Shown here: piece after piece, positions 8,436 to 17,796 of the stretch
Layout of the letters: each line of letters starts with the position of its first letter
Numbering within the stretch: position 1 is the first letter of the stretch
Assembly: GCA_947259175.1 (NCBI GenBank)
Contig: CAMYKW010000003.1
Span: 1 to 64,000 of the forward strand
Direction of reading: 5' to 3'
From: an uncultured Gammaproteobacteria bacterium
GTDB taxonomy: Bacteria; Pseudomonadota; Gammaproteobacteria; Arenicellales; JAANXG01
Length of the DNA stretch: 64,000 nucleotides
The notes under the pieces: generated by a model
What the model saw: only the letters and a program-made list of their open reading frames with translations
Told to the model about the DNA's origin: nothing
Database searches by the model: none
Position numbers and translations under genes: made by a program

Positions 8436-10274
8436 ATGAATATCCTCGGAGTCTCCGCCTACTACCACGACAGCGCCGCCGCACTCATTCGCGACGGTCG
8501 CGTCGAATATGCGGCTCAAGAAGAGCGCTATACAAGAAAAAAGCACGACTCACGTTTTCCCGCCCACGCGGTGCAATCGTGCCTTGACGATAACGGCCTG
8601 AGCATCACCGATATCGATGAGATTGTTTTCTACGATAAACCCCTGGTCAAATTTGAACGCCTGCTCGAAACCTACGTGGCTTACGCGCCGAAGGGTTTTC
8701 AGTCTTTTCTCGCGGCGATGCCGGTGTGGCTCAAGGAGAAACTCTTTCTTAAAACAGTATTGAAAAAAGAACTCGCACAACTCGGTGACATTAAAATCGC
8801 ACAGCTGCCGCCCCTGTTGTTCGCCGAACACCACCAATCTCACGCCGCCTCGGCGTTTTTTCCCAGTCCGTATCGACGCGCCGCCGTTTTGTGCATGGAC
8901 GGTGTCGGGGAGTGGGCGACTACCTCGGTTTGGCTGGGCGCAGACAACAGGTTGGAACCGCAATGGGAAATCGACTTTCCCCATTCATTGGGTCTGTTGT
9001 ACTCGGCGTTTACCTACTACACGGGTTTCAAGGTCAATTCCGGCGAGTACAAATTGATGGGACTGGCGCCATACGGTGAACCAAAATACGCGCACCTGAT
9101 CCGCGATCATCTGCTTGATCTCAAGCAAGACGGAAGTTTTCGACTCAATATGGACTACTTCAACTACGCCACCGGTCTTACCATGACCAATGAACGGTTT
9201 TCCCGGCTTTTCGGCGGGCCGCCGCGTAAACCCGAATCCGATATTTCGCAGCGGGAAATGGACATCGCCGCCTCGATTCAACAGATCACCGAAGAAGTCG
9301 TGCTGCGTCTGGGCGCCACCGTTCACAGCGAGCTGCAGACGGATCATCTGTGCCTTGCCGGAGGCGTCGCCTTGAACTGCGTCGCCAACGGCCGCCTGCT
9401 GCGCGAGGGACCGTTTACGGACATCTGGATCCAGCCCGCGGCAGGAGACGCCGGTGGCGCCATCGGCGCCGCCCTCGCCGCCTGGTTTCAGTTCAACAAC
9501 AAACCGCGCCAAGTCAATGACGGTGATGCAATGCGCGGCGCCTATCTGGGACCACGCTACTCAGAGGGACAGATACGGCGACAATTGGATCAGTTGCGGG
9601 CCAACTACGTCGAGCTCCCCGATGAAACGTTGTTCCAGCGGCTGGCGGCGGTTCTCGCCGAAGAGCAAATCGTCGGTTGGTTTCAAGGCCCAATGGAATT
9701 CGGTCCACGGGCCCTGGGCGGGCGTTCCATTATCGGCGATCCCCGCAGCCCGAAGATGCAATCCGTAATGAATCTCAAGATCAAGTATCGCGAATCGTTC
9801 CGGCCCTTTGCCCCGGCGGTCCTGGCGGACCGGGTCGCGGATTACTTCGAGCTGGACCGTCCAAGCCCGTACATGTTGTTGGTCGCTCCGGTCAAACAGG
9901 AGCTTCGCCTGCGGCCGCCGGAGCAGTCTCAGCGCCTGTTCGGCATAGACAGGCTGAAAGTGCCGCGATCGCAACTGCCCGCCATCACGCACGTGGATTA
10001 TTCGGCAAGAATACAGACCGTTCACGAACATACCAATCCGCGCTTTCACGCCCTGCTCAAATCCTTCGATCAACTGACCGGTTGTCCGGTACTGGTGAAT
10101 ACATCGTTCAATGTTCGCGGCGAACCGATCGTCTGCACGCCTGAGGACGCGTACCGATGCTTTATGCGCACCGAAATGGACTACTTGGTGATCGAAAACT
10201 TTTTGCTTTACAAAGGGGATCAACCCGCATGGGAAAAGGACGATTCATGGAAACAGGAATTTGAGTTGGACTGA
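8436..10274 (+). CDS. NodU/CmcH-family carbamoyltransferase
   Basis: Transfers a carbamoyl group from carbamoyl phosphate, through carbamoyl-AMP, to a hydroxyl on a sugar or natural product. The N-terminal Kae1-like ATPase part starts MNILGVSAYYHDSAAAL and carries the metal-binding histidines in FAEHHQSHAASAFF. The nucleotide-site segments LAGGVALNCVANGRL and PAAGDAGGAIGAAL are present. The YrdC-like C-terminal half has EFGPRALGGRSIIGDPR and LVNTSFNVRGEPIV. The length of 612 residues is normal. Its stop overlaps the SxtJ start (TGATGA), so the two are coupled. The closest functional analogues act on Nod factors, antibiotics and saxitoxin. The substrate here is unknown. Confidence 0.93.
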   Translation: MNILGVSAYYHDSAAALIRDGRVEYAAQEERYTRKKHDSRFPAHAVQSCLDDNGLSITDIDEIVFYDKPLVKFERLLETYVAYAPKGFQSFLAAMPVWLKEKLFLKTVLKKELAQLGDIKIAQLPPLLFAEHHQSHAASAFFPSPYRRAAVLCMDGVGEWATTSVWLGADNRLEPQWEIDFPHSLGLLYSAFTYYTGFKVNSGEYKLMGLAPYGEPKYAHLIRDHLLDLKQDGSFRLNMDYFNYATGLTMTNERFSRLFGGPPRKPESDISQREMDIAASIQQITEEVVLRLGATVHSELQTDHLCLAGGVALNCVANGRLLREGPFTDIWIQPAAGDAGGAIGAALAAWFQFNNKPRQVNDGDAMRGAYLGPRYSEGQIRRQLDQLRANYVELPDETLFQRLAAVLAEEQIVGWFQGPMEFGPRALGGRSIIGDPRSPKMQSVMNLKIKYRESFRPFAPAVLADRVADYFELDRPSPYMLLVAPVKQELRLRPPEQSQRLFGIDRLKVPRSQLPAITHVDYSARIQTVHEHTNPRFHALLKSFDQLTGCPVLVNTSFNVRGEPIVCTPEDAYRCFMRTEMDYLVIENFLLYKGDQPAWEKDDSWKQEFELD

Positions 10275-10678
10275 TGACACAGATTCCAGAACTCGATCGT
10301 ATCGGTTTGCGCAACTTCGGTCTTACCTTCGGCGCCATTATCGCCGCCCTATTCGGCCTGTTGTTGCCATGGCTGTTCGGTTACGGGTTTCCCTGGTGGC
10401 CGTGGGTCGCGGGTGCCGGATTCGCGGGGTGGGCCCTGGTCGCGCCCATGAGTCTCAATCCGGTGTATGTCGCGTGGATGAAATTCGGCCTGGTGATCAA
10501 CGCCGTGGTGACCCGGATAGTGCTGGGTGTGGTTTTTTATCTTATCGTGCTGCCCACGGGGATCATCATGCGCCTACGCGGCGGCGACCCAATGCGCAGA
10601 AAGCTCGACAAGGAAATGCCCAGTTATCGTGTCGAGAGCCAGCGTTCTCCGCCGGAGCAGATGCGAAAACCGTTCTAG
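10274..10678 (+). CDS. SxtJ-family small membrane protein
   Basis: A 134-residue protein with about three hydrophobic segments (LTFGAIIAALFGLLLPWLF, WPWVAGAGFAGWALVA, IVLGVVFYLIVLPTGI) and a basic C-terminus (RGGDPMRRKLDKEM). The phrase LPTGIIMRLRGGDPM is characteristic of the SxtJ family, which accompanies NodU/CmcH carbamoyltransferases in many bacteria. The function is unknown and may be membrane anchoring of the carbamoyltransferase. The third small protein often found in such loci is not seen after it. The next gene is on the other strand. Confidence 0.85.
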   Translation: MTQIPELDRIGLRNFGLTFGAIIAALFGLLLPWLFGYGFPWWPWVAGAGFAGWALVAPMSLNPVYVAWMKFGLVINAVVTRIVLGVVFYLIVLPTGIIMRLRGGDPMRRKLDKEMPSYRVESQRSPPEQMRKPF

Positions 10679-10699
10679 GCGGCTTCAGCGCGTGCCGGA

Positions 10700-12751
10700 T
10701 CAAAAACGCAGCTTTACCGTCGTCAGCAACGAGACGTCGGTACCAGCGTCCTTGAGATGATTGGCTTGATCCTGAACCATCAGGTGTGCCCCGAGCAGCG
10801 CGTTCCTGCCCAATCGCAGCCGATAGTACGCTTCGATCGTGCGCTCCGTACCCTCCGGCTCCAATCCTATTTTGGACACGTTCTTATAGATATTACCGTC
10901 GAAATCCCGCGCGTAAGGTACGTGCATTTCGACCTCTCCGTCGGTGACGCGCAGCGGTTGGGACAGTGCGACTCCGATCTGATCGCGTTCACGAAATACA
11001 TTGTTTGCCACCAGACCCAGGCCGTACCAGTTGGTGCGAACATCAGAAAAATTGTGCAACAGGCTGTAACGCGCATCGTCCACGCGGCTGTATCCGAGTC
11101 CGTAATTCCCGATTAACGAGATGTCCTCACTGACATGCAGGGCACCGGTCAGATTAAGGGAATAGGTGATGCTGTCGGCCACGCCAAACGCACCTCCCGA
11201 AGACCCACCGAACAAACTGCCGGCTTCTTCCAACCGCCCGAGTTGCAGATTGAGTTCGCCGAGATCGTCGAATTTGTACAAACTTTCGATGACCGCGGCT
11301 GAGCTGTCTTCGCCGTACTCGGTATCCTCCCGGGTCGAAACCAGACCGAAATGAAAGTTGAATCCGTTGTCCCCGCCGAAACCCATACGTACGCTATCGG
11401 CTCGATTGGAGAACCCGAGAACCGGAGTGGAAAACGTCTGGCCGGACATGAACGCCACGGGCGTCAAGTCGGGTTGCCGTTGCAAGGAACGAACCGATCC
11501 GAAGTTGTAATCGGGATTGGTGTTGGCATCGATCTGATACTGCAGCCCGCCGCGGCCACCGCCGCTCACCGACAAGGACCAATCGAGATTCTGATCAGAA
11601 AACGCAACGTCCTGCGGCATGGCAAAGTGACGATCCACATCGAACAACATGGTATCGACCGTGGTGTAATACATGTCCAGATTGGTGTTGTTTCCCAGCG
11701 ATAAACGATGGCCATTGAAACGCTCGTCGATTCCGGCCAGCAATTCCGACACCGTTGGCTTATGGTCGTTGATTGTGGCCAACTTGGTCAGATCGATCGC
11801 ATAGGGCCGCCCGAATGAATCGAGAATCAAGGTCTTCTTGAGTTCATCCTCCGGTTTGTATAGCAGCGCTCCTCCGAGTGCCGCGGCGACCAGCAACGCC
11901 GGCAGCGCCATGCTGGACCCGCCGCCACCGCCGGAACTGTCACCGGTCGCCACCGATGCGGGGCCGGCGGGACTGTTGATGACCTGAGCAGCGTCGAACA
12001 AAACCCCGCGACCATAGTCGGGGTCGGTACCCGGGGCGCCAAAATCTATGGCGGTCGCGAACAACACCTGGGCCAATTCTTCACCGGTCAAAAACGGGAA
12101 CTGGCGATGCACCTCGGCGGCGATGGCCGCCATTCGCGCGGCCGCGAAGGACGTCCCTCGCACGGTTGAAAACTCGGTCACCCCGAGAGTCGCCAGGTAA
12201 CGGTCCGCGGTAACGCCCGCCCGGTTGCTCTCCAGCAATAAGCCGCCCGAACCATCGGTGCCGCCGACGACCACCACACCGGGCAGACCGAACGCAGCGA
12301 CTGACATGGCATTGGGATTGGCGTCACCGCCGTTACCGGAGCGTATGGCGATCAGCTTGCCGGCGCTGGAGGCGTCGCCGATGGTGCCCGACGGCCCGAC
12401 AGACCCCTCACTCAATGAAATGCTGACGACGTCCGGGTTGGCGGCGGCGGACAGGATCGCGGAATCCGTCGCTCCCTGGCTGGTATTAAATGCCCCGTCG
12501 GTGACCTTGTAATTTCCGATAGCAATCGCCGGCGCCATCTGGTTAATAATTAATGAGGACGTGGTGCCGTGCTGGCCGATGGTCGCATCAAAGGCCGCCG
12601 GTGAATTGGTCAGGAAGTCAAAACCGAACACTATGTTTAGGCTGGCATTGGTTCCAGTATCGACCAGCGCGACGATTTGTCCATGCGCCAAGGGCGCGGC
12701 GCCGATATACACGGCAGTCAGCACCGACACCACCAATTTACGAAGCAACAT
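10700..12751 (-). CDS. secreted S8 subtilase with C-terminal outer-membrane barrel-like region
   Basis: Signal peptide (LLRKLVVSVLTAVYIGAAPLAHG) followed at once by a compact subtilisin domain. The catalytic triad is D31 (ALVDTGT), H61 (GQHGTT) and S201 (RGTSFAAA), with the oxyanion Asn at about 140 (SGNGG). No I9 propeptide precedes it. At about residue 285 a glycine-rich linker leads to a hydrophobic segment (MALPALLVAAALGGALLY). Then come about 380 residues rich in alternating hydrophobic/polar strands, ending TTVKLRF with a terminal Phe, as in outer-membrane barrels. This suggests an autotransporter-like protease. The ATG at 12751 has GGGAGG 7 bp upstream. A TTG one codon earlier is rejected. 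Confidence 0.82.
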   Translation of the reverse strand: MLLRKLVVSVLTAVYIGAAPLAHGQIVALVDTGTNASLNIVFGFDFLTNSPAAFDATIGQHGTTSSLIINQMAPAIAIGNYKVTDGAFNTSQGATDSAILSAAANPDVVSISLSEGSVGPSGTIGDASSAGKLIAIRSGNGGDANPNAMSVAAFGLPGVVVVGGTDGSGGLLLESNRAGVTADRYLATLGVTEFSTVRGTSFAAARMAAIAAEVHRQFPFLTGEELAQVLFATAIDFGAPGTDPDYGRGVLFDAAQVINSPAGPASVATGDSSGGGGGSSMALPALLVAAALGGALLYKPEDELKKTLILDSFGRPYAIDLTKLATINDHKPTVSELLAGIDERFNGHRLSLGNNTNLDMYYTTVDTMLFDVDRHFAMPQDVAFSDQNLDWSLSVSGGGRGGLQYQIDANTNPDYNFGSVRSLQRQPDLTPVAFMSGQTFSTPVLGFSNRADSVRMGFGGDNGFNFHFGLVSTREDTEYGEDSSAAVIESLYKFDDLGELNLQLGRLEEAGSLFGGSSGGAFGVADSITYSLNLTGALHVSEDISLIGNYGLGYSRVDDARYSLLHNFSDVRTNWYGLGLVANNVFRERDQIGVALSQPLRVTDGEVEMHVPYARDFDGNIYKNVSKIGLEPEGTERTIEAYYRLRLGRNALLGAHLMVQDQANHLKDAGTDVSLLTTVKLRF

Positions 12752-13056
12752 CAAAACCTCCCGAGGGGCGCGCTTGCGTCCCGCCCAAGCGCGAACCGAT
12801 TGTCGTCAAGCGGAAATGGCTTTCCACGGCTTATTGATTTATGTGCCCCGTGGCAAAGCGGGCGTATTCTAGCAACTGGACGCGCCGGCATAAACTATAA
12901 CTACAACAAAATCACCAGCTTTCAGCGCTTAACAGCCACGATTGAATTGCGCCGACCGGGCCACCGCCCGAAATTTCGGTGACGCCCACGCGGAAACGCC
13001 CGCAACAATCGCGGCACTTGAGCGGCGAGACCAGCGACACGCGACCGCCTCCGCAT
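12752..13056. other. intergenic, no gene seen
   Basis: About 305 bp between the subtilase start and the small protein ending at 13057. It should hold the subtilase promoter on the minus strand. An AT-richer patch lies at 12890-12915, but I could not define convincing -35/-10 boxes. No coding similarity was seen in any frame. Confidence 0.4.
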
Positions 13057-13389
13057 TCAATCCCGGGTGTTGGCGCGCTCCATCATCAGTCGCACCTTGT
13101 GCTCCGCGGGCACGTACCTGGCGGCGTAGCGTTTCCAGTCATCACCCCAGTTCTCATAATCCTCCAGGTAACTGGCCAATGCCAGTCTGAGCACGTGAAA
13201 CGAGGCCAAGGCGTTGCGAACCTTGGTGACCACCGGTCGACCGTCCCCCGGCCCGGATTCGCCTTCCAGCGCCTGCGCGGCGGCTTCCAGACCATCATAA
13301 ACCTCGCCGGATAACTCCTCTATCGTGCTCCAGTCAACCTCGGGTTCCAAAACCAACGACAATATGGATTCCAGCGATGGATAACTCAT
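13057..13389 (-). CDS. conserved-looking small acidic protein, function unknown
   Basis: 110 residues, strongly acidic in its first half (LEPEVDWSTIEELSGEVYDGLE), predicted mostly helical and soluble. No signal peptide or cofactor motif. It overlaps the upstream rhomboid gene by 4 bp (ATGA), so the two are translationally coupled. Family not recognised. Confidence 0.6.
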   Translation of the reverse strand: MSYPSLESILSLVLEPEVDWSTIEELSGEVYDGLEAAAQALEGESGPGDGRPVVTKVRNALASFHVLRLALASYLEDYENWGDDWKRYAARYVPAEHKVRLMMERANTRD

Positions 13390-13943
13390 CGGTTAGGCCT
13401 CGATTTCAATCCCCAAGCGGTTAAGGTTCCGGCTATTATGCCGCTCAAGTGGCCATCCCATGACACACCTTCGACGGTCGGGAGCACTCCCCACAACAGC
13501 GTCGAACCGTACAACACACCCACCAACACGGCAATCGCCAAAGGCACGAAACGGCGCTCCACAAAACCGGACACCAGCAGGAAGGCGGCCAGACCGAATA
13601 TCAAGGCGCTGGCGCCGATGTGCAACACCGGCCGTCCAACCAGCCATAATAGGCCGCCGCTGAGCAATACAATCAACAGCACGATCACCCACGAGCGGTT
13701 GCGTGATCCCGCCAACAACAGAAGCAGCACTGTCAAAGGAACCGTATTACTCGTCAAGTGATCGAAGCCGTTGTGCAGAAACGGCATGGTCGCGATGCCG
13801 GCCAAGCCCGGGATGCTGCGCGGCGCTAAACCGTAATGTCGCAGTGGTATTACCTGATCCAACAGGAACACCGTCCAGATTGCAGCTACGAACAACAATA
13901 CCGCAGGGATCTCGTCCTTAATTCGGTGGGCGTGACTAATCAA
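13386..13943 (-). CDS. rhomboid-family intramembrane serine protease
   Basis: Cleaves transmembrane helices inside the lipid bilayer. The catalytic serine S112 sits in HIGASALIFG (GxSx motif) at the start of a helix. The partner histidine H165 is in SWDGHLSG. The oxyanion-region residues H57, H62 and N66 are in LHNGFDHLTSNTVPL. Six hydrophobic segments fit the minimal six-helix core, and 185 residues suits a compact bacterial form. The start at 13943 is a TTG. GAGGG lies upstream, but this start is the weakest part of the call. It is coupled to the small acidic protein downstream. Substrate unknown. Confidence 0.88.
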   Translation of the reverse strand: MISHAHRIKDEIPAVLLFVAAIWTVFLLDQVIPLRHYGLAPRSIPGLAGIATMPFLHNGFDHLTSNTVPLTVLLLLLAGSRNRSWVIVLLIVLLSGGLLWLVGRPVLHIGASALIFGLAAFLLVSGFVERRFVPLAIAVLVGVLYGSTLLWGVLPTVEGVSWDGHLSGIIAGTLTAWGLKSRPNR

Positions 13944-14078
13944 CGGCTATCGACCCTCAGTTTTCAAGCGAACGGCGGAGACCGTTGTTCCGGTGGCAAT
14001 CTGCCGCACTCCGAGACAAGCTACGATACATGCGTATACAATAATTAGCACACATCTAAATGCAACAGATTCCACCCC

Positions 14079-15617
14079 ATGCCCCTGGCTTCGAATCGCG
14101 TCACCGGTAAATTATTTTGGTACGGCGCGACCGTTTTCCTAAGTTCCGCGTTTCTATTGGTGTTGGAAATTGTCGCCGGCCGCCTGCTCGCGCCGTATGT
14201 CGGCGTATCGTTATATACGTGGACGTCTATAATCGGCGTCATCCTCGCGGGTCTTTCCCTGGGTAACTGGATCGGCGGTTACATCGCGGACCGCGGCGCG
14301 GGGGAAACGACGGTGGGCGTAACATTGATTGTCGGCGCCATAGCCTGTTTTGGCATCTTGTCTCTATTGATGCTGATCGCGCGGCCGTTACAATCCGTCG
14401 AACTCAGTCTGCTGAGCGCGAGTTTCATCTACGTACTCGCGTTGTTTTTCGCACCTGCCATTTTATTGGGAATCGTCACCCCCCTATTGACGACCATAGC
14501 GCTGCGGCTCGACAGCCGAACCGGTCACGTGGTAGGAAGGATGCACGCGCTCGCGGCCTTGGGCAGCATCGCCGGAACCTTCGTCACCGGTTACTGGCTG
14601 GTGCAAACCTTCGGAACCAAGAACATCGTCATCGGTACATCCGCGGGATTGGCAATCCTCGCCACTCCGTATCTCCGACAACTGCGCTTCAGGGCTCCAA
14701 CCTTGATCGGCGTGGCGCTCGTTTTCAGTGTGTTATTCGTGGTAACCCACAAGGTGCAGGGTTTCGCGAATCCCTGTGATCGCGAGAGCAATTACTACTG
14801 TCTGCGGGTTGTCGATGAACATGACTATCGTGGTGAAGTTGCAGCGCGGTCACTGATTCTCGATCACATGAATCACAGCACCAATGTAAAATACTCGCCC
14901 GATGATCTTTGGGTCCCGTACGTGCACGCTATGGACGAGATCGTTCATCTTCTGTTACCGGACGCAGCTTCGCTGCGTTATTTTTTCGCGGGCGGCGGCG
15001 CTTACACGCACCCGCGAGCGCTGCGCCATCGTTATCGCAATGTCGATATTACCGTCGCCGAACTCGATCCGGCGGTGACGGCTATTGCGCGCAAAAGTCT
15101 GTTTTTCAACTCCCGGAACATCCGCATTATCCACGCCGACGCCCGGCTGGTACTGCAGTCTTTGGCGAGGGAACGATTCGACGTGGTAATTACGGATGTA
15201 TTTCATGACGTCGCGATTCCCTATCATCTGACCACCCTCGAGTATCATCAACTGGTGAAATCCCGCCTGTCTCCAAGCGGATTGTATTTGATGAATGTGG
15301 TGGACGTATTTCCAGATGCGCGGCTGGTTAAGGCCATGCTAAAGACACTGAAAAGCAGATTTCGACATGTGGATGTGTGGTTGGAACGGCCGCCCGATGT
15401 ACCGACCCGCCTCACCTATGTGATTTCGGCCAGCGATCGCTTTCCGGCACCGGATTTCATCGAGGCGCGCTACGGGGCGCACCGGACCTGGTATCGCATC
15501 ACCGAGATGCTGGATGCATCCGGCACGCCACTCGCCCGTATTCCCGTTCTGAGCGATGATTTCGCGCCCGTGGACAAGCTGGTGTCGACGTTGTTTACCG
15601 GTCGAGCCGGCTTGTAG
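14079..15617 (+). CDS. membrane-fused spermidine synthase-like protein
   Basis: 512 residues in two parts. The first 220 residues contain about six membrane segments (FLSSAFLLVLEIVAGRLLAPYVG is the first). The C-terminal half is a spermidine-synthase-like Rossmann domain with the glycine-rich FFAGGGAYTHPR, the acidic VAELDPAVTAIARK and ADARLVLQ...DVVITDVF. The catalytic DSTDP-type loop of true spermidine synthases reads TDVFHDVAIP here, so polyamine synthesis is uncertain. Such fused proteins are common in proteobacteria and mostly uncharacterised. It is divergent from the rhomboid gene, with 135 bp between them for promoters. Confidence 0.85.
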   Translation: MPLASNRVTGKLFWYGATVFLSSAFLLVLEIVAGRLLAPYVGVSLYTWTSIIGVILAGLSLGNWIGGYIADRGAGETTVGVTLIVGAIACFGILSLLMLIARPLQSVELSLLSASFIYVLALFFAPAILLGIVTPLLTTIALRLDSRTGHVVGRMHALAALGSIAGTFVTGYWLVQTFGTKNIVIGTSAGLAILATPYLRQLRFRAPTLIGVALVFSVLFVVTHKVQGFANPCDRESNYYCLRVVDEHDYRGEVAARSLILDHMNHSTNVKYSPDDLWVPYVHAMDEIVHLLLPDAASLRYFFAGGGAYTHPRALRHRYRNVDITVAELDPAVTAIARKSLFFNSRNIRIIHADARLVLQSLARERFDVVITDVFHDVAIPYHLTTLEYHQLVKSRLSPSGLYLMNVVDVFPDARLVKAMLKTLKSRFRHVDVWLERPPDVPTRLTYVISASDRFPAPDFIEARYGAHRTWYRITEMLDASGTPLARIPVLSDDFAPVDKLVSTLFTGRAGL

Positions 15618-15712
15618 TGCCGGCACGGGATGGAATGATCCCGATCCGCGAGACGTGGTGGAACAGTCCGACGCACGCGCTGGGAGCAGCCGCGCCTGCA
15701 GGCGCAATCAAT

Positions 15713-15925
15713 TCATTGATTCTTGTCCAAGCGCTCACGACGTTCGCGCGCTGCGTTGTGCAGGACCTGCTCCACCTGCCGGGCCTTATCCAAGGCATCC
15801 GTCTGCGCCTTCCATACATGATCACCGCGTTCCACCGAGCCGGAATCATTGTCTGCGCAGCCGATTAGCAACGCGCAGACGGCAGCCACAGTAGTGCCGC
15901 CGAAATCACGATAAAACGACTTCAA
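15713..15925 (-). CDS. small lipoprotein
   Basis: 70 residues. A short signal sequence ends in the lipobox LLIGC, followed by a polar helical tail rich in Lys, Arg, Glu and Gln (DALDKARQVEQVLHNAARERR). It is probably anchored in the outer or inner membrane through a diacylglyceryl cysteine. The start codon is a TTG overlapping the stop of the upstream GGDEF/EAL gene (TTGA), and no better start keeps the signal peptide. Function unknown. Confidence 0.65.
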   Translation of the reverse strand: MKSFYRDFGGTTVAAVCALLIGCADNDSGSVERGDHVWKAQTDALDKARQVEQVLHNAARERRERLDKNQ

Positions 15926-17568
15926 ATTCGTTGCACCTTAGGCCTACGCGAGGTATCCAGCACCCAATTGGCCAGTTGCTGAGCTTCCAGAGGCTGGCTC
16001 AGATAATCGCCCTGCAGGGCATCGCAACGCAACCGTTGCAATTCCCGGTAGGCGTATTCAGTTTCGACGCCCTCGCCCACGACTCTCATGTCCAGGTTGT
16101 GGCCGAGATCGATAATCGCGCGGACGATATTCGCATGCTTGGGATTATCCTTCATATCCAACACAAACGATTTATCGATCTTGATTTCTTTGACCGGCAA
16201 CACACTCAAGTGGGCCAACGAAGAATAACCGGTACCAAAGTCGTCGATAGCAATCCTGATGCCACTCCCGGCCAAACGTTGCAGCATGTTCGTGGCGCGG
16301 TCCTTGTCGATCATGATACTTGTCTCCGTGATTTCCAGCACCAACTGAGAGGCATCGAGGCGATTGGCCGCCAGCAGGCCGGTGACCCGGTCATACAACT
16401 CCTGATCATGGAGGTCTTGTGTCGAGATATTTACCGCAACTCCAAGCTCAATCCCGGCACGCGACCACTCACCAAGCTGATTCAAGGCGTTCTTCAACAC
16501 CCATGCGGTCACGATCCTGATCAAGCCAGTGCGCTCCGCCAGCGGAATGAATTCCTCTGGTGGAATTACACCGTGGCGGGGATGGCGCCAACGACTCAGC
16601 ACTTCCACCTCGCTAACCTGATTGTTCGCGACATTAATTTTCGGTTGATATTCCAGCAACAGTTCGTCCTGCTCCAGCGCCTGCCGTAATTCTCCAACCA
16701 ACGTGACTCGCCGTGGGCTGTTTTTTTCCTGTTTATCGTTGTAGATCGAATATCCGGACTTCTCCTGTTTGGCGCTGTACATTGCAACTTCAGCCCGTTG
16801 CAGAAGGTCCTCGGCGCTGTTTCCGTGCTCCGGGAAAAATGCGACGCCTATACTCGCCTGTACATCAAGCCTGGATTGACCAAGATCAAATGCCGCCTTC
16901 AACGCGTTACCTATATTTATTGCCGTGTGCAGCGCATCCTGTTCACTGGCAATCTTCGGCAGCAACACTACGAACTCGTCTCCGCCGGAACGGGCGATGG
17001 TTTCAGTTTCCTGGACTGCCGCCTTCAATCGTGCGGCAACCTGCCTGAGCAGCCGGTCTCCTTGATCGCGCCCAAGGGCGTCATTGATTTCCTTGAAACG
17101 ATCCAGGTCCATGATCATTACCGCCATCTTGGAGCATTCCCGATGAGCGAGGTGCACGGCCTGGTCTAATCGATCCTGTAACAGCACGCGATTGGGCAGG
17201 TTGGTGAGCCGATCGTGGGTCACCTCATAGGTCGCCCGGCGTTCGATCGCCTGAGCCTGAGCGCGAAGTTCATTGGTCTGATCCACCACCATGGCTCCGG
17301 CCTGGAACGCCATGACGTTACTGACGTACTGGCCCCACACGGCGAATCCGAACGGAGACAGGTTTAAAAGCCATAGAGCGACGTTGGTTTTTTGCGCTTC
17401 GATGACACCGTCGATGGAGACCGTTCCGTGTTCGACGAAGCTCACCATACAGGTCGCAACAACGATGGCGATCACCGCTATCAACACGCCGTAAATCGCG
17501 TGTTTGCTTGCCGACGCCTTCAGCAACTTGGCGTTGTCGGTCAGAACCTGCAGGGTGCTATGGCTCAT
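15922..17568 (-). CDS. GGDEF-EAL cyclic-di-GMP protein with N-terminal membrane anchor
   Basis: 548 residues. Two hydrophobic segments near the N-terminus (YGVLIAVIAIVVATCMVSFV and VALWLLNLSPFGFAVWG) lead through a helix to a GGDEF domain with an intact SGGDEF active site and DLDRFKEIND. An EAL domain follows. Its signature glutamate motif reads EVL (VSEVEVLSRW) rather than EAL, but DDFGTGYSSL, the ITETS glutamate and IDKSFV are present, so phosphodiesterase activity remains plausible. The protein could both make and break c-di-GMP. A small lipoprotein gene is coupled downstream. Confidence 0.9.
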   Translation of the reverse strand: MSHSTLQVLTDNAKLLKASASKHAIYGVLIAVIAIVVATCMVSFVEHGTVSIDGVIEAQKTNVALWLLNLSPFGFAVWGQYVSNVMAFQAGAMVVDQTNELRAQAQAIERRATYEVTHDRLTNLPNRVLLQDRLDQAVHLAHRECSKMAVMIMDLDRFKEINDALGRDQGDRLLRQVAARLKAAVQETETIARSGGDEFVVLLPKIASEQDALHTAINIGNALKAAFDLGQSRLDVQASIGVAFFPEHGNSAEDLLQRAEVAMYSAKQEKSGYSIYNDKQEKNSPRRVTLVGELRQALEQDELLLEYQPKINVANNQVSEVEVLSRWRHPRHGVIPPEEFIPLAERTGLIRIVTAWVLKNALNQLGEWSRAGIELGVAVNISTQDLHDQELYDRVTGLLAANRLDASQLVLEITETSIMIDKDRATNMLQRLAGSGIRIAIDDFGTGYSSLAHLSVLPVKEIKIDKSFVLDMKDNPKHANIVRAIIDLGHNLDMRVVGEGVETEYAYRELQRLRCDALQGDYLSQPLEAQQLANWVLDTSRRPKVQRI

Positions 17569-17796
17569 GGACGCTGGTATTTGCTATTGTTTCCCCTGGT
17601 GACTTGCTCGCTCCAGGTCCCTTGGAGCCGATAGTCGGTCTTTGTATCAAACCTTGGACACGCGGCCGCGGGCCGCGCGTCTGTACTAAATTCTAAACCA
17701 AAACCAGCCAATCGCCAGGAATATTCCCAACTAAATTCCATCGAATTTCCGGACCGGGAATCGCATCACGAGCCGCAACCCAGCCTCCATTAACCC

